Below are positions 60,992 through 64,000 of a stretch of DNA of 64,000 nucleotides, one piece after another. The position numbers and the translations under genes are program-made. A model generated the notes under the pieces. The model ran no database searches, was not told the origin of the DNA, and was given only the letters and a program-made list of their open reading frames with translations. This DNA comes from Allodiplogaster sudhausi (taxonomy: Eukaryota; Nematoda; Chromadorea; Rhabditida; Diplogasteridae). The DNA is taken from assembly GCA_945643635.1 (NCBI GenBank), contig CALZFC010000045.1:3291501-3355500 (forward strand). The letters run 5' to 3'. Numbering within the stretch: position 1 is the first letter of the stretch; each line of letters starts with the position of its first letter.

Positions 60992-62360
60992 CTGGAATAC
61001 AGAATATTCTATACCCTTGAAATTATAAAAATAAATAATTTTAAGATGAAAATCGAGAAGAAATTCAACAGTTCCCTAAGAAGAACCTACTAAAGATGCG
61101 AAAAGGTATAAAAGATAGCCAAAAAATACCCGGGTGGTACAGGAAGAATATAATCACGATAAATCGATTACGAAAATAAGTATTAATTACATCGCTCCGA
61201 TATAAACATTCTAAAAGGAAATGAAAATCTTCCCAACAAATCCCACCGCTTCGTCATTAACTTTCTAAAAGCAAATGTTAAATAATAAAAATAAAACACA
61301 TTCTCAAGGGAATCTTTAAATAAATATTGTCTTGATTTAACTTGAAATAACTAAATAACTATTAGTTACGCCAACTAATATCCCAACATTCACAAAGTAC
61401 CTTAAATAAGGAAAAATAGGCTGCTTTCAAACTAAATCATACCCACAATCACAATATCCCACGTTAGGATATTCAGACGCAACAAAAAAAAAAAATAAAA
61501 ATTAGACAAATTTAACGTTAAAAATTTAGAATATCCAACCGTTGATTTCATTAATAAACAATAAAAAAAGATTCACTCGATTCCCCATAATTCAATATCC
61601 ATACCCGAAAAAGGAAACAAAAGTTTCGCTCCAACATTAATCGGCTAAAAGGAAAATCATGTTAAAACTATTCCCAAAAAATGCATTATCAAATGAATCT
61701 TTAAGAAAGATTACCTTGATTTTATCATTAAAAACTGCTGGATTTTCATTTTATGTGAAACCAAGTTAAAGAAGATCAAAATACCCACCCCGTTTTAAAT
61801 AAAACTAAACAACTGTAATATTAGACAAATACAAATAGAGCCAAAAGGTGATGTCTAACCATTGGAAGGTAAGTTGCGTCCCTAGGCGCCGGCGGATGAG
61901 TCCTCCGTCGCTTCCGCGTAGTCGCCACTACAAAAAAGGTTAAATTGAATCAAATATCTTTAAAAAAAAAGGATAAAAGAAAAAAATTCATTTGCTTTCC
62001 AACTATACAATATGCATACTCGACCTTAGAAAAGGAAAACAAAAGTATCAGCAAATGTAAAAATAATCTGAAAGCTATTCCCAAAAAGCATGCACGGTCG
62101 AATGAACCGTTAAGAATGATAGCCTTGATTTTTATTCTAAAACAGCTACTGGATTTCAATCCAATGAAAAACAAAATTAAATAAGAACAAAATGACTACA
62201 CCATTTTCAAATAAAACAAACCACTTCGAACACAGTTAAACAAATTAAAATAAACCTAAAAAGTAATTTCATACCGTTGGAGACGGCATCGACCCTAGCA
62301 CCAGTAGTCGTCGCTGCCCTGGTGCTTCATTTCGATGCCGTTGTGAGGATGGCGGGACTA
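60992..62360. repeat. Diverged direct repeats of about 420 bp, AT-rich
   Basis: The stretch 61560-61930 resembles 61940-62350 in order: a segment with GGAAACAAAAGT / GGAAAACAAAAGT, then ATTCCCAAAAA, then GAATCTTTAAGAA / GAACCGTTAAGAA, CCTTGATTTT, CTGGATTT and CAAATAAAAC / AAATAAAACT, ending at a short GC-rich block. A weaker third copy lies at about 61180-61340. Each GC-rich block (61870-61930, 62280-62360) is exon-like on minus, preceded by TTTTGTAG or TTGTAG. This looks like tandem duplication of an intron-exon module. Confidence 0.6.
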
Positions 62361-62468
62361 CAATCGAAAGGAAAACATATAAGCAAATATCCGTCGTCAA
62401 ACATTAAATAAATGGAAAGAATACTTGCAGAAAACCTAACAGCAATCCATGAAAACAAAAGCCACAGC

Positions 62469-62850
62469 ACGGAGGGTACCCCCTTCCGGTTTGAGAGAAT
62501 TTTGGTGCGTCGAACTGTAAATTTCTTAAGTTTTCCACAATCGTATTGTGTGACACAAAAGGAACGGAACTTCAAAATCATTAGCGAAGGTGAAATTGCT
62601 GGCAAATTGCCAGTTGCCAGAATTTTCAAATTAATGACCACATATTACGGTAACTTTTGGAGGGAGTTGCCTAAATTTTCAAATTAATGACCACATATTA
62701 CGGTAACTTTTGGAGGGAGTTTAAATCACTTCGATCGATGCATTTGGAGGAGAGCTATATGCTTTGCCTAGCCGCGACGCATGAAACGGGCGCAACGCGG
62801 ATTTGGTGTGCTCTCAAACCGGAAGAATTTGTATGACCCGTACCCTCCGT
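62469..62850. mobile_element. Inverted-repeat element with 8-bp target duplication (382 bp)
   Basis: Flanked on both sides by GCCACAGC (62461-62468 and 62851-62858). Ends are ACGGAGGGTAC and, at the right, GTACCCTCCGT; inner inverted pieces CCGGTTTGAGAG and CTCTCAAACCGG extend the match. An 8-bp target duplication suits hAT or P-like elements. Inside is a direct repeat (62621-62668 and 62674-62720). No transposase. Confidence 0.8.
62621..62720. repeat. 47-bp direct repeat inside MITE
   Basis: A segment starting AATTTTCAAATTAATGACCA and ending GGAGGGAGTT occurs twice, 53 bp apart, and is essentially identical. Confidence 0.92.
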
Positions 62851-62887
62851 GCCACAGCTTTACCGATGAATTTCGAAATGCGACAAT

Positions 62888-63120
62888 TAATTTTTTGCAC
62901 GGTGCACGATGCAGTACGGCGCACCTAATGACGTAGTGATTAATTTCCCGGCGACCATTAGTGATTATTTACACGGTTCACGTAATTTAAAATCAGGTGA
63001 ACCGTGCAAAAATGTAAAATTACATACAAATAATCAAATATGGTCTAATGTACCGTGCAATTCATCACTCCGTAATTACGTGCACTGTGTAGAATGCACT
63101 GTGCAAAATATTAACTGCAC
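62888..63120. repeat. GCACGGT/ACCGTGC inverted-repeat cluster
   Basis: Left part has TTTTTTGCACGGTGCACGAT; the right part, read inverted, has TTTTGCACAGTGCATTC. A smaller hairpin (CACGGTTCACG / GGTGAACCGTG) lies at about 62970-63005. Probably another degraded inverted-repeat element; no clear target duplication seen. Confidence 0.45.
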
Positions 63121-63795
63121 GCGTTGCGGTCGCGTCGCAGCTTTAATAAATGGCAAATGAAGCTCATTCAGTGCTAGGCAAGATTCCGGGTTCATGTTAT
63201 TGTTTATGCTTTTTCTTTTTTCTTGACCTGTTATTTGTCTGATAACTGTGCACTTTAAGAGATGTTTGACGCTTGGCGCCACCTCCTCTGCCGACATCGA
63301 CGCCGCGACATCCTGGCGCGACCAGCCCGACGCACCGCTTTGAGGTTTTGGTATTCTCTTTGATATTTGTTTTGTTTTATATACGTTTATTTTATGATTT
63401 ATGATTGGTCATATCCCCGGGCAAAAGTAGAGAGTGTTTGCTCGTTAGAATTATTCTTTTGAGCAAATTGAATCTTTTGAAGTTTTGGTTTTTATTTCTC
63501 ACCATCAAGTGACTTGCTAAACAGGCTAAATTTAAAGTCATTTTCGCTTTTATTCTAGTTATTGTTAGAGGTCACTTTTAAATTCAATTTTTTTTAGTTA
63601 TCATGCCACACCATAATTGGCTTGAATAATATAATTTTTTATCCAAAACCTTTTATAATGAGGGATACTTGGCAATTATTTTTCAGAAAGTTCTAAGAAA
63701 AACATTTTCCTTCTGTATTTTTCTTCCAAATCATATCGCTCTCACTTTTTTCAGTTTGCACCCTTCATTTCCCTACATAAGCCTATGACTTTCAG
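63121..63795. other. Intergenic or intronic, undecided
   Basis: A GC-rich block at 63270-63340 stands out from AT-rich surroundings and ends at a possible donor (GAG|GTTTTG), but no frame through it is convincing. The rest shows nothing. Confidence 0.35.
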
Positions 63796-63879
63796 TTCGT
63801 GACTGGTGATCTCTCGTTCAACATCTTGGCTGGCGTGCGGAAGCAGCTTCAGGAGGATGAAGAGGAAGAAGCGCAGTAG
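63796..63879 (+). CDS. Terminal exon of an unrecognised gene
   Basis: An acceptor ACTTTCAG is followed by an open 28-codon exon, FVTGDLSFNILAGVRKQLQ then an acidic tail (EDEEEEAQ) and TAG at 63879. Composition and the clean acceptor suggest a real last exon on plus. Upstream exons are not identified; the GC-rich block near 63270-63340 would join in phase 0 but is not persuasive. Family unknown. Confidence 0.4.
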   Translation, partial: FVTGDLSFNILAGVRKQLQEDEEEEAQ

Positions 63880-64000
63880 AAGGGTGACACTCCGACTGCA
63901 GGCTCGCTCAAGAGGTTTTAGCCTTAAAAACTTCCTGTTCTTCTTAAACCTTTCACCCAGTAGATAGATATGTCTGACCCATGACAGCCTTTTAACCCCA

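Overview
This window is nuclear DNA of a nematode. The clearest marker is a pair of broken major sperm protein (MSP) genes at 23.9-24.9 kb, a nematode-specific family. Compact GT-AG introns ending in TTTCAG/TTCCAG, a large DUF288 (STELLO-like) family, a MALT1 paracaspase and a ONECUT homeobox gene fit this. Genes were read by joining exons by hand, matching splice phase between exons and between paralogous copies. There is no transcript evidence, so exon edges are predictions.

Layout. (1) 1-507, minus strand: two exons of an unrecognised gene running off the left edge. (2) 1.9-23.1 kb: a tandem segmental duplication of about 10 kb. Each unit holds the 3' part of a CLC chloride-channel gene on plus and a convergent DUF288 glycosyltransferase-like gene on minus. 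Unit 1 is about 3537-13566 and unit 2 about 13567-23074. CLC copy A keeps its 5' end but has a frameshift, a lost splice acceptor and damaged selectivity-filter motifs. CLC copy B was cut at its 5' end by the duplication breakpoint and has two further frameshifts. Both DUF288 copies look readable, though copy 2 has lost its 5' end. (3) 23.9-24.9 kb: two divergent MSP pseudogenes. (4) 25-31.7 kb: mostly non-coding, CT/GA microsatellite-rich DNA. (5) 31.8-41.2 kb: CLC copy C, with every motif intact; it is probably the working channel and carries two 1.5-kb foldback elements in introns. (6) 42.2-44.0 kb: secreted inosine-uridine type nucleoside hydrolase, plus. (7) 44.5-48.3 kb: MALT1-type paracaspase (death domain, Ig, caspase-like, Ig), minus. 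(8) 49.6-56.9 kb: ONECUT-class CUT-homeodomain transcription factor, plus, with a possible alternative C-terminus. (9) 59-64 kb: repeats, small inverted-repeat elements, the 3' end of a possible KH-type RNA-binding gene on minus, and one terminal exon at the right edge.

Non-autonomous DNA transposons are common: two TTAA-flanked 0.5-kb elements of one family, a 487-bp near-perfect palindrome with TA-flanked CAGT ends, two 1.5-kb foldbacks, a GC-rich hAT-type element and a 382-bp element with 8-bp target duplication. No operon, CRISPR array or novel defence-type system was found. The main point of interest is the natural history of the CLC/DUF288 duplication: reciprocal decay of two channel copies beside an intact paralog, retention of both DUF288 copies, and patchy near-identity that suggests gene conversion.
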